The position numbers were made by a program, and so were the translations under genes. The notes under the pieces were generated by a model. It saw only the letters and a program-made list of their open reading frames with translations, searched no databases and was not told the origin of the DNA. A DNA stretch of 64,000 bases from Nocardioides furvisabuli (GTDB taxonomy: Bacteria > Actinomycetota > Actinomycetes > Propionibacteriales > Nocardioidaceae): assembly GCF_021083185.1 (NCBI RefSeq), contig NZ_JAIGQB010000010.1, positions 1-64,000 of the forward strand, read 5' to 3'. Below, in pieces: positions 55,385 to 63,210 of the stretch (its first letter is position 1; the number at the start of each line of letters is the position of its first letter).

Positions 55385-56332
55385 ATGGAACCTCGACTCC
55401 GCGCACTCATCGCCGAGCACGGCGTCTTCACGCGCAAGGAGGCCAACGCGCTCGGCTACCACGATGCCGCCATCGCCGCCCACGTCCGGTCGGGAGCGTG
55501 GGTCCGAGTCAGGCGCGGCGCCTACGTTCTCGGACCTGACTGGTCCGACCTGGGGGCCAAGCAGCGCTACGCCATCCTGTGTCGGGCTGTTGCGCGACAG
55601 GCCAGTACGCGCGTGGTGCTCAGTCATCTGAGCTCGGCGAACGAGCACGGCTCGCCACTCTGGGATTGCGACTTGGCCCCGGTGCACCTGACCCGCCCGG
55701 ACCAGCGAGCCGGACGAGCCGAGGCCGGCGTGGTCCAGCACCGGGGCGCGATCGAGAAGGACGACGTCGTACGCCGTCGCGGGCTCGAGGTCATGAGCGC
55801 CACGCGGACCGCCCTCGAGCTCACCATGCTCCTGGACGCCGAGCACGCGCTGGTGGAGATCGACTACCTGCTCCACCACAACCTCACCACGATCCCGGAG
55901 CTACGCAAGCGCTACGAGGCGATGACCTTCTGGCCGCGCACGCTCACGACTGAGCACGTCCTCCGCCTTGCGGACGCCCGGTCGGAATCTGTGGGCGAGA
56001 CCAGGGCCCGCTACCTGTGCTGGAGCGAGCGCTTGCCGGCACCCGTTCCCAACTACCCCATCCTGGACAGCAGGGGCTTCGAGATCGCGCGGGTCGACCT
56101 CGCGTGGCCCGAGCTGGGGGTGTTCCTGGAGTTCGACGGCAAGGTGAAGTACGAGGAGCACCGGCGCGAGGGCGAGTCGGTGACCGACTGCGTGCTGCGG
56201 GAGAAGCAGCGTGAGTCGCTGATCTGCGAGCTCACCGGGTGGCGGTGCATCAGGATCGTCTGGGCCGACCTCTACAAGCCGGCGGAGACCGCCGCTCGCA
56301 TCCGGCGGCTGTTTTGCACGAATGCCGCCTGA
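55385..56332 (+). CDS. AbiEi-like wHTH + DUF559 (Vsr-like PD-(D/E)xK) nuclease
   Basis: 315 residues. The N-terminal winged helix (GVFTRKEANALGYHDAAIAAHVRSGAWVRVRRGAYVL) is the AbiEi-antitoxin type; the middle (about 60-180) is all-helical; the C-terminal DUF559 fold carries E in SVGETRARY, D in ARVDLAWPELG and the E-x-D-x-K-like FLEFDGKVKYEEH. It could nick or bind DNA. No AbiEii-type toxin is present. It is the only gene between the mirrored repeats. The ATG at 55385 has no clear ribosome site. Confidence 0.75.
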   Translation: MEPRLRALIAEHGVFTRKEANALGYHDAAIAAHVRSGAWVRVRRGAYVLGPDWSDLGAKQRYAILCRAVARQASTRVVLSHLSSANEHGSPLWDCDLAPVHLTRPDQRAGRAEAGVVQHRGAIEKDDVVRRRGLEVMSATRTALELTMLLDAEHALVEIDYLLHHNLTTIPELRKRYEAMTFWPRTLTTEHVLRLADARSESVGETRARYLCWSERLPAPVPNYPILDSRGFEIARVDLAWPELGVFLEFDGKVKYEEHRREGESVTDCVLREKQRESLICELTGWRCIRIVWADLYKPAETAARIRRLFCTNAA

Positions 56333-56340
56333 CCCGGTGG

Positions 56341-56418
56341 GTTGTCAGGCTCTCCTGGTGGTTGTCGGCCCATGCACCGCCTGACAACCTGAGGGATCCC
56401 CGGATGGCCGGGGATCCC
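56341..56418 (-). repeat. right 78-bp inverted repeat
   Basis: GTTGTC at 56341 and 56361, GACAAC at 56383, then a perfect hairpin (56393-56418: 11-bp stem, ATGG loop). About 59 of 78 positions match the reverse complement of the left copy, counted by eye. Confidence 0.7.
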
Positions 56419-56460
56419 AAGAGCGGCCAAGCGGTGGCTCGTGCAGCGCGACGACGCCGC

Positions 56461-56913
56461 TCAGTCGACCGTACGGTTCTCGTACGGCGTCGAGAGCACG
56501 ATCGTCGTCCGCGTCGAGACGCTGGCAGCGCCGCGGATGCGGGCGAGCAGCTCCTCGAGCGCGAGGGGCGTGGCGACGCGGATCTTGAGGATGTAGGACT
56601 CCTCCCCCGCGACCGACCAGCAGGACTCGATCTCCTTGATGCCCACCAGCCGCTCGGGGTAGTCGTCGGGCTGCGAGGGGTCGATCGGCGTGATCGAGAT
56701 GAAGGCGGTGAGGGGGCGCCCGAGCTGGTCGTGGTCGACGGTCGCGCCGTAGCCCTTGATCAGCCCGCGCTGCTCGAGGCGCTTGACGCGCTGGTGCACC
56801 GCCGAGGTGGACAGGTCGGTCGCCTTGCCGAGGTCGGTGTACGACATGCGGCCGTCAGCGGCCAGCAGGGCCAGGATCTGACGGTCCTTGGACTCGACCT
56901 CAGGAGAGCTCAC
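56461..56913 (-). CDS. Lrp/AsnC family transcriptional regulator
   Basis: 150 residues: HTH (DRQILALLAADGRMSYTDLGKATDLSTSAVHQRVKRLEQRGLI, about 10-52) and a RAM ligand-binding domain (AFISITPIDPSQPDDYPERLVGIKEIESCWSVAGEESYILKIRV). Family members sense amino acids. It is a good candidate regulator of the lysine genes 3 kb away. GTG at 56913 is preferred to 56922 because the latter overlaps the -10 box TAGGGT (56921-56926). Confidence 0.88.
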   Translation of the reverse strand: MSSPEVESKDRQILALLAADGRMSYTDLGKATDLSTSAVHQRVKRLEQRGLIKGYGATVDHDQLGRPLTAFISITPIDPSQPDDYPERLVGIKEIESCWSVAGEESYILKIRVATPLALEELLARIRGAASVSTRTTIVLSTPYENRTVD

Positions 56914-56920
56914 GCCGCTC

Positions 56921-56926
56921 ACCCTA
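56921..56926 (-). promoter_or_regulatory. -10 box TAGGGT of lrp, formed by the exonuclease stop
   Basis: TAGGGT is 7 bases before the GTG at 56913. Its first three bases are the TAG stop codon of the upstream exonuclease gene. Confidence 0.6.
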
Positions 56927-57853
56927 GTGCGAGCCGGACAGGGCCTCCACCAGGCGCACGGCTGACGAGCCGAGCCCCCAGCGCTCGTCCAGCGCCACCA
57001 GCGCTGCGTGGTCGACCGGGGTGCGCGGGCGGGTGAGGTCAGGCGACCCGAGGTCGAGGTCGCGGCGTACGGCGACCACCTCGGGTGCCACGGCCAGGTA
57101 GTCGGCGGCGGCCTTGATCTTGCCGCGCGGACCGGGGCCCATGTCGGAGTCGGGGTCGTGCGCGGCCGCGACGATCGACGCGACGTCGCCGAAGCGTCCC
57201 AGCAAGGTGGCAGCGGTCTTGTCCCCCACGCCGGCCACCCCCGGGAGCCCGTCGGAGGCATCGCCGCGCAGGGTGGCGAGGTCGGCGTACTGGTGGGCGT
57301 CGACGCCGTACTTGGCACGCACCCACGCGTTGTCGACGCGCTCGTGCTTGCTGACCCCGCGGGCGACGTAGAGCACGCGGACCCCGGCGTCGTCGTCGAC
57401 GAGCTGGAAGAGGTCGCGGTCACCGGTGACGATGTCGACCGCCATCCCCGCGTCGGTGGCGAGGGTGCCGATCACGTCGTCGGCCTCCATCTCGGGGTGC
57501 CCCACGACCGGGATGCCGTAGGCCTCCAGGACCGAGATGATGATCGGGATCTGCGTCTCGAGGGGGTCGGGCACCTCCTCGACGTCGGGCCTCGGACCGG
57601 GCACCTCGGCCACGACGCGGTGGGCCTTGTAGGACGGGATGAGGTCGACGCGCCACTGCGGGCGCCAGTCGTCGTCCCAGCAGCACGCCAGGTGCGTGGG
57701 GTCGTACTCCCCCACCAGCCGGCTGATGAAGTCCATCAGGCCGCGCACGGCGTTCACCGGCGTGCCGTCAGGCGCCTTCACCGAGTCCGGCACCCCGAAG
57801 AACGCTCGGAAGTAGAGCGAGGCGGTGTCGAGGAGCAGGAGGCGGTCGGTCAT
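56924..57853 (-). CDS. 5'-3' exonuclease (PolA N-terminal-like)
   Basis: 309 residues. LLLLDTASLYFRAFFG, CWDDDWRPQWR, EADDVIGTLA, VTGDRDLFQLVDD and GDASDGLPGVAGVGDKTAATLLGRFG hold the acidic metal site and helix-3-turn-helix of FEN-like nucleases. It may remove RNA primers. Homologue of Rv2090 next to helY. CAGGGT lies 6 bases before the ATG. Confidence 0.9.
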   Translation of the reverse strand: MTDRLLLLDTASLYFRAFFGVPDSVKAPDGTPVNAVRGLMDFISRLVGEYDPTHLACCWDDDWRPQWRVDLIPSYKAHRVVAEVPGPRPDVEEVPDPLETQIPIIISVLEAYGIPVVGHPEMEADDVIGTLATDAGMAVDIVTGDRDLFQLVDDDAGVRVLYVARGVSKHERVDNAWVRAKYGVDAHQYADLATLRGDASDGLPGVAGVGDKTAATLLGRFGDVASIVAAAHDPDSDMGPGPRGKIKAAADYLAVAPEVVAVRRDLDLGSPDLTRPRTPVDHAALVALDERWGLGSSAVRLVEALSGSH

Positions 57854-57865
57854 GGGATCACCCTG

Positions 57866-60670
57866 TCACTCCGCGAGGACCGAGTAGGCGATGACGCCGC
57901 GCTTGAGCAGCCTCGCCGTCGCCCGGGCCGTGGCGCGCAGGTCGGTGTCCCCGGCCGCGTCGGCGACCTGGCCGCAGAGGTCGAGCAGCTGCTTCATCCA
58001 TCGGACGAAGTCGCCCGCAGAGAGGCCGGTGACCTTCAGGACGTCGTCGAGGTCGTCGCCCTCGGCCCACCGCCACGCCGCCCACGCGAACCCGATGTCG
58101 GGCTCGCGGAGGAAGTCGAGCTTGTGGTCGCGCTCGAGTGCGTCGAGCTGGCCCCAGAGCCGTACGACCTCGGCCAGCACCGGACGCACCTGGCCGCCCG
58201 GCATCTTCGGCGACGTGGCGTCGTCGGCCCGGCGTGCCTCGAAGACCAGTGACGACAGCACCGCGGCGAGCTCGGAGGGCGCGAGCTCGTCGAGCACCCC
58301 CGCCCGGATGGCCTCGGCGGCGACGAGGTCCATGTCGGTGTAGATCCGGCGCAGGTGCGAGCCCCGCTCGGTCACCTTGTCGCCGTCGAGGTAGCCCAGT
58401 GCGGTGAGCACGTCGCAGACGCGGTCGAAGGTCCGCGCGACGGTGTTGGTGCGGTTGTCCACGCGGCGCTTGAGGGTCTCGGTGTCGCGCTCGAGCTTGA
58501 AGTAGCGCTCGGCCCACCGCGAGTGGTCCTCGCGCTCAGGGCACTGGTGGCACGGGTGTGACTTCAGCTCGGCGCGCAGCCGTCCGATCTCGCGGTCGGT
58601 GGGGGTGTCGCTGAAGGAGTCCTGCTTCGGACGCCTCGGGCCGGGCGCGTCGAAGGAGTCGGCGCGCGAGCGCAGCGCGTTGGCGAGCTCGCGACGCTGG
58701 CCAGGGTTGCGGCCGTTGAACGACTTGGGGATCCGGAGCCGGCCGATCGACTGCACCGGAACCGGGAAGTCCATCATCGCCAGCCGACGCGCCTGCCGGT
58801 CGGCGGTGACGACGTAGGGCCGCGGCTCGTCGCCGGAGGTCCCGGGGTCGACCACGACGGCGAGCCCGCTGAACTTGCCGGCGGGCACCTGGATCACGTC
58901 GCCGGGCCGCAGCTTGCCCAGGGACGCGGCCGCCTCGCCGCGGCGGTCCTGCCGGCGCTCGCGGGAGGCTCCCTTCTCGAGCTCGGAGATGCGGCGGCGC
59001 AGGTCGGCGTACTCCATGAAGTCGCCGACGTGGCACGTCGCCGCCTCGCGATAGCCCTCGAGCGCCTCCTCCGCCTTGTGCACCTGCCGCGCCAGCCCGA
59101 CGACCGCCTTGTCGGCCTGGAACTGGGCGAAGGACTGCTCCAGCAGCTCGCGCGAGCGCGCCCGGCCGAACTGGTGCACGAGGTTGACGGCCATGTTATA
59201 GGACGGCCGGAACGACGAGCGGAGCGGATACGTACGTGTGGAGGCGAGGCCGGCGACCTCGCCCGGGTTCATGCCGGGCTGGTAGAGCACGACGCCGTGG
59301 CCCTCGATGTCGAGTCCGCGCCGCCCGGCACGCCCGGTGAGCTGCGTGTACTCCCCCGGAGTCAGGTTGGCGTGGCTCTCGCCGTTCCATTTCGACAGCT
59401 TCTCGATGACGACCGTGCGGGCGGGCATGTTGATGCCGAGCGCGAGGGTCTCGGTGGCGAACACCACCTTGACCAGGCCCTCCTGGAACAGCTCCTCCAC
59501 CACCTGCTTGAAGGCCGGCAACAGGCCGGCATGGTGGGCGGCGATGCCGCGCGTGAGGCCGTCGAGGAACTCGTGGTAGCCCAGGACGTGGAGGTCCTCC
59601 TCGGGCAGCGAGCGCGAGGCCTCCTCCACCCGGGCGAAGATCTCGTCGCGCTCGGCGGCCGTGGTGAGCCGTGTGTTGGCCTGCACGAGCTGGCTCACCG
59701 ATGCGTCGCACCCGGCTCGGCTGAAGATGAACACGATCGCCGGGAGCAGCCCCTCGCGGTCGAGCCGCTCGACGACGTCCACCCGGCTCGGGATCCACAC
59801 CCGACGGCCGTTGCCGACCGACCGCGGGTTCTTCGACGAGCCCGGCTTGCCCTTGCGCGGCGAGCGGCGATCGCGCATGAGGCGGGTGCTGGCCCAGTCG
59901 TCACGCGCGATGCGGGTGAGCTCCTCGTTGACCGGGGCGCCCTCCTTGACGAAGCCGGCGCTCGCGTCGACGTCGGAGGAGGCGAAGAGGTCGAGCAGCC
60001 GACGTCCCACCATGACGTGCTGGAACAGCGGCACCGGCCGCTTCTCCTCCAGGATCGTCGTGGTCTCGCCGCGCACGGTGGCCAGCCACTCGCCGAACTC
60101 CTCGGCGTTGGACACCGTCGCCGACAGCGACACCAGGGTCACCGACTCCGGGAGGTGGATGATGACCTCCTCCCAGACCGCGCCGCGCATGCGGTCGGCG
60201 AGGTAGTGCACCTCGTCCATCACGACGTAGCCCAGGCCCAGCAGGGTGCGGGAGCTCGCGTAGAGCATGTTGCGCAGCACCTCGGTGGTCATCACGACCA
60301 CGGGCGCCTCGCCGTTGATGACGTTGTCGCCGGTCAGCAGGCCCACGTTGTCGGCGCCGTAGCGCTTGACCAGGTCGTGGTACTTCTGGTTGGACAGCGC
60401 CTTGATCGGGGTGGTGTAGAACGCCTTGCGGCCGGTCTGCAGGGCGAGGTGGATGGCGAACTCGCCGACGATGGTCTTGCCGGAGCCGGTGGGTGCCGCG
60501 ACCAGCACCCCGCGGCCCTGCTCGATCTCCTGGCAGGCCCGCACCTGGAAGTCGTCGAGCTCGAAGCCGTAGAGGCCGGAGAAGTCCTTCACCATCGGGA
60601 AGGACTGCTCGCGCCGGAACGCTGCGTAGCGCTCGGCGGGCGTCTGCTCGTCCTCGGGCGGGGTGCTCAT
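57866..60670 (-). CDS. helY: DEAD/DEAH-box helicase HelY (Ski2/Mtr4-like)
   Basis: 934 residues, near the 906 of the mycobacterial protein. Walker A GSGKT (62-66), DEVH in VVMDEVHYLADRMRG, SLSATVSNAEEFGEWL and LTGRAGRRGLDIEGHGVVL are intact; the C-terminal third carries the DSHCT-like domain (LGYLDGDKVTERGSHLRRIYTDMDLVAAEAI). Probably a 3'-5' RNA or DNA helicase. Its ATG overlaps the lipid-kinase stop (ATGA). Confidence 0.93.
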   Translation of the reverse strand: MSTPPEDEQTPAERYAAFRREQSFPMVKDFSGLYGFELDDFQVRACQEIEQGRGVLVAAPTGSGKTIVGEFAIHLALQTGRKAFYTTPIKALSNQKYHDLVKRYGADNVGLLTGDNVINGEAPVVVMTTEVLRNMLYASSRTLLGLGYVVMDEVHYLADRMRGAVWEEVIIHLPESVTLVSLSATVSNAEEFGEWLATVRGETTTILEEKRPVPLFQHVMVGRRLLDLFASSDVDASAGFVKEGAPVNEELTRIARDDWASTRLMRDRRSPRKGKPGSSKNPRSVGNGRRVWIPSRVDVVERLDREGLLPAIVFIFSRAGCDASVSQLVQANTRLTTAAERDEIFARVEEASRSLPEEDLHVLGYHEFLDGLTRGIAAHHAGLLPAFKQVVEELFQEGLVKVVFATETLALGINMPARTVVIEKLSKWNGESHANLTPGEYTQLTGRAGRRGLDIEGHGVVLYQPGMNPGEVAGLASTRTYPLRSSFRPSYNMAVNLVHQFGRARSRELLEQSFAQFQADKAVVGLARQVHKAEEALEGYREAATCHVGDFMEYADLRRRISELEKGASRERRQDRRGEAAASLGKLRPGDVIQVPAGKFSGLAVVVDPGTSGDEPRPYVVTADRQARRLAMMDFPVPVQSIGRLRIPKSFNGRNPGQRRELANALRSRADSFDAPGPRRPKQDSFSDTPTDREIGRLRAELKSHPCHQCPEREDHSRWAERYFKLERDTETLKRRVDNRTNTVARTFDRVCDVLTALGYLDGDKVTERGSHLRRIYTDMDLVAAEAIRAGVLDELAPSELAAVLSSLVFEARRADDATSPKMPGGQVRPVLAEVVRLWGQLDALERDHKLDFLREPDIGFAWAAWRWAEGDDLDDVLKVTGLSAGDFVRWMKQLLDLCGQVADAAGDTDLRATARATARLLKRGVIAYSVLAE

Positions 60671-61569
60671 GCGATGACCTCCAGGGCGCCGGGGACGCAC
60701 TCGACGGTGAGGGGCAGCGGGCCGAAGCGCTCGCCGTCGGCGTACGACACGATGCCGGGCGCGGCGACGGTGACCGAGCGGACCCGCCGGTGGACGTACT
60801 CCGCGACGCCGTCGATGCGACCGGTGAACAGGCGCGGATAGGACCTGACCAGCTTGGACTTGCTCATCTGGGTGATGACCACGACGTCCAGCATGCCGTC
60901 GTCGAGCAACGCGCCCTCTGTGATCCGCAGGCCGCCGCCGAAGGACGGGCCGTTGCCGACCGCCACGAGCATGGCGTCGTGCTCGACGGTCTCGCCGTCG
61001 AGCTGGAGGACGTAGTGGATCGGTCGGAAGGTGCGCAGCTCGGCCAGCGTGGCGAGGTTGTAGCGCATCTGGCCGTGCGGCCACGTCATGGCGTTGGCGC
61101 GCTCGTTGACGATGGCGTCGAAGCCCGCTGCCAGCACGGTGACGAACCAGCGGTCACCGCTGCGGGCGAGGTCGATGGTGCGCGTGCGCGACGCGATGAC
61201 CCGGTCGGCGGCGGCCACGGGGTCGGTGCGCGGGAGGTCGAGGTAGCGCGCGACGTCGTTGCCGGTGCCGCTGGGGATCAGACCGAGGGGTACGCCGGTC
61301 CCGGCGACCGCCTGGACGCCGAGGTGCACCAGCCCGTCGCCGCCGCACACCACGAGCGCCTCGACCCCGTCGGCCACGCAGCCGGCCGCAAGGTCGGCCG
61401 CTTCGTCGGCGTCGCGGCCCTGGAGGTTGCGCACGACGAACCCGCTCTCCCGCAGGCGGGCGAGCGCGACGTCACGGTGCCGGGCGCCCCTGCCCCGACC
61501 CGACGTGGGGTTCGTCAGCAACGCGATCTCGCGGCCCCGGACCGAGTCGGGTGCTGAGGGGTCGTGCAT
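60667..61569 (-). CDS. diacylglycerol kinase-family lipid kinase
   Basis: 300 residues of the DagK/YegS family: LLTNPTSGRGRG, VVCGGDGLVHLGVQAV (GGDG), GLIPSGTGNDVARYLDLP. It phosphorylates diacylglycerol or a related lipid. TAGGGT (61577-61582) lies 7 bases before the ATG, so helY and this gene share a leaderless promoter. Confidence 0.9.
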   Translation of the reverse strand: MHDPSAPDSVRGREIALLTNPTSGRGRGARHRDVALARLRESGFVVRNLQGRDADEAADLAAGCVADGVEALVVCGGDGLVHLGVQAVAGTGVPLGLIPSGTGNDVARYLDLPRTDPVAAADRVIASRTRTIDLARSGDRWFVTVLAAGFDAIVNERANAMTWPHGQMRYNLATLAELRTFRPIHYVLQLDGETVEHDAMLVAVGNGPSFGGGLRITEGALLDDGMLDVVVITQMSKSKLVRSYPRLFTGRIDGVAEYVHRRVRSVTVAAPGIVSYADGERFGPLPLTVECVPGALEVIA

Positions 61570-61576
61570 GAGCGCG

Positions 61577-61582
61577 ACCCTA
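61577..61582 (-). promoter_or_regulatory. -10 box TAGGGT, leaderless promoter
   Basis: Read on the minus strand, followed by CGCGCTC and the ATG at 61569. Confidence 0.6.
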
Positions 61583-61592
61583 TCCCCCGGTG

Positions 61593-61991
61593 CTAGGCGC
61601 CGAGCCGCAGCAGGGCTGCGTAGCGCTCGGCGTGTGCGCCCACGGCGCGGGCCAGGCGCCCGAGTGCGTCCAGGACCAGCTCGGGCCCGAAGCGGGTCCC
61701 GGGGACCGCGAGGACGAGCCGGGCGTCGACCTCACCGATGACGACCTGTCCGTGCCGCCAGGCCTGGTGCACGCGCAGCCGGCCCGCGTCGTCGACCACG
61801 GGCTCGGGGTAGGCCTCGTCGACCGCCAGCAGGTCGCAGGTGATCCCGAGCGCGTCGTCGCCCTCGGCCGTCAGGCGGCCGCGGACCAGGTGACCGGTGC
61901 GCAGGCCCTGGTCGGCGCGCCACACCACGTCATGGGTGCCCAGCCAGTCGGGCAGGTCGAACGGGTCGACGTCGGTGATCACGGCCTGCAT
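61593..61991 (-). CDS. conserved actinobacterial hypothetical protein
   Basis: 132 residues, no membrane segment. VDPFDLPDWLGTHDVVWRADQGLRTGHLVRGRLTAEG is the clearest conserved block, followed by CDLLAVDEAYPEPVVDD. Its constant place between the tat genes and the lipid kinase/helY in relatives suggests a housekeeping role, but none is known. ATG at 61991 with a GAGG about 9 bases before it. Confidence 0.75.
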   Translation of the reverse strand: MQAVITDVDPFDLPDWLGTHDVVWRADQGLRTGHLVRGRLTAEGDDALGITCDLLAVDEAYPEPVVDDAGRLRVHQAWRHGQVVIGEVDARLVLAVPGTRFGPELVLDALGRLARAVGAHAERYAALLRLGA

Positions 61992-62014
61992 GGGTCCAGC
62001 CTCTCAGAGCCGGA

Positions 62015-62851
62015 TCAGATGGCAGACAGCTCGTCGGGGCCGAGCCCGGCGTTGGGGGCCTTGCGGGCGCGCCGACGGTCGTTGAACCGGGCGATCGCTT
62101 CAGAGAGGAAGAACAGCAGCACCATCGGCACGGCCATCAGGGTCATCGTGAACGGATCCGCGGACGGCGTCGCCACCGCAGCGAAGATGAAGGTGCCGAT
62201 GATGATCCAGGGCCTGTACGCCTTGAGCGACGCGCCCCTCACCACCCCGGCGAAGTTGAGCAGCACGACGAAGACCGGGATGTTGAAGGCCAGGCCGAAG
62301 ACGAACAACGTCCGGGTGAAGAACTGCAGGTAGTCGTTGAAGTCGATGAGGTTGGTGACGTTGTCCGGGTTGAACCCGATCAGCACCTCCAGCGCGACCT
62401 GCAGCGTGACGTAGCCGAGGACCACGCCCGAGATGAAGAGCGGGCCGGCGACTCCCGCGAAGATGCGGCTCATCCGGCGCTCCTGGGCGTACAGCCCGGG
62501 CAGCACGAACGCCCAGATCTGGTAGAGCCAGTAGGGCGCTGTCACGATGCCGGCGGCGAAGCCGCACAGCGTGAGCCAGAGCAACAGCCCGCCTCCCGCT
62601 CCACGGGTGGTGGCATTGGTGGTGCCCTCCGGGAGGGTGGCCTGCGCCGCCTCGTAGGGGCCGACCACGAGGTCGAGCAGGGCGTTGCGGAACACGAGGG
62701 CGACCACGAGCGCGACCACGAAGACCAGCAGGACCCGCAGCAGGCGCGCGCGGAACTCGCGGAAGTGGTCCGAGAGCGCCATCCGACCGTCGGGGCCGAC
62801 GGCCTCTGGCGACGGTCCCTTGAAGAGACCGAGGAGGCCGGAGATCCTCAC
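62015..62851 (-). CDS. tatC: Sec-independent protein translocase TatC
   Basis: 278 residues, six membrane helices. LSDHFREFRARLLRVLLVF is the N-terminal signature (E in the first loop binds signal peptides) and FALYxE-like elements appear as YGLYAQERR and TPSADPFT. It docks twin-arginine signal peptides. GTG at 62851 lies 5 bases after the tatA stop, so they are coupled. The C-terminal tail is basic. Confidence 0.94.
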   Translation of the reverse strand: MRISGLLGLFKGPSPEAVGPDGRMALSDHFREFRARLLRVLLVFVVALVVALVFRNALLDLVVGPYEAAQATLPEGTTNATTRGAGGGLLLWLTLCGFAAGIVTAPYWLYQIWAFVLPGLYAQERRMSRIFAGVAGPLFISGVVLGYVTLQVALEVLIGFNPDNVTNLIDFNDYLQFFTRTLFVFGLAFNIPVFVVLLNFAGVVRGASLKAYRPWIIIGTFIFAAVATPSADPFTMTLMAVPMVLLFFLSEAIARFNDRRRARKAPNAGLGPDELSAI

Positions 62852-62856
62852 CCGGG

Positions 62857-63150
62857 TCAGGCGGTCGTGTCGTCGCGCCGCTCGCGCAGCACCTCGCCCG
62901 AGGCCTCGTTGTGCGCCGGGGCCTGCGTCTGGTCACGGCTGTCGATCTCGAGCTGCTCGGGCGTCTTCTGCTCGTCGACGTCGTCCTCGTCGTCGCGCAG
63001 GCCCTTGGTCTCGGTCTTGAAGATGCGCAGCGCCTGACCGGAGCTGCGGGCGAGGTCGGGAAGCTTCGCCGCGCCGAAGACGAGCACGACGATCGCGAGG
63101 ATCACCAGCCACTCCAGACCCTGCGGCATGCCGACCATGGGGTTCATCAT
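62857..63150 (-). CDS. tatA: Sec-independent protein translocase TatA
   Basis: 97 residues. One helix (about 11-28, GLEWLVILAIVVLVFGAAKLPDLARSSGQALRIFKTETKGL) with the characteristic FG hinge, then an acidic tail. It forms the Tat pore. GGAG lies 7 bases before the ATG at 63150. Confidence 0.93.
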   Translation of the reverse strand: MMNPMVGMPQGLEWLVILAIVVLVFGAAKLPDLARSSGQALRIFKTETKGLRDDEDDVDEQKTPEQLEIDSRDQTQAPAHNEASGEVLRERRDDTTA

Positions 63151-63210
63151 GAGGTCACTCCGTCGTTCTCGGGGTCGTTCTCGGTCTCGTGCGGACGCAT
63201 CGTAGCCACG

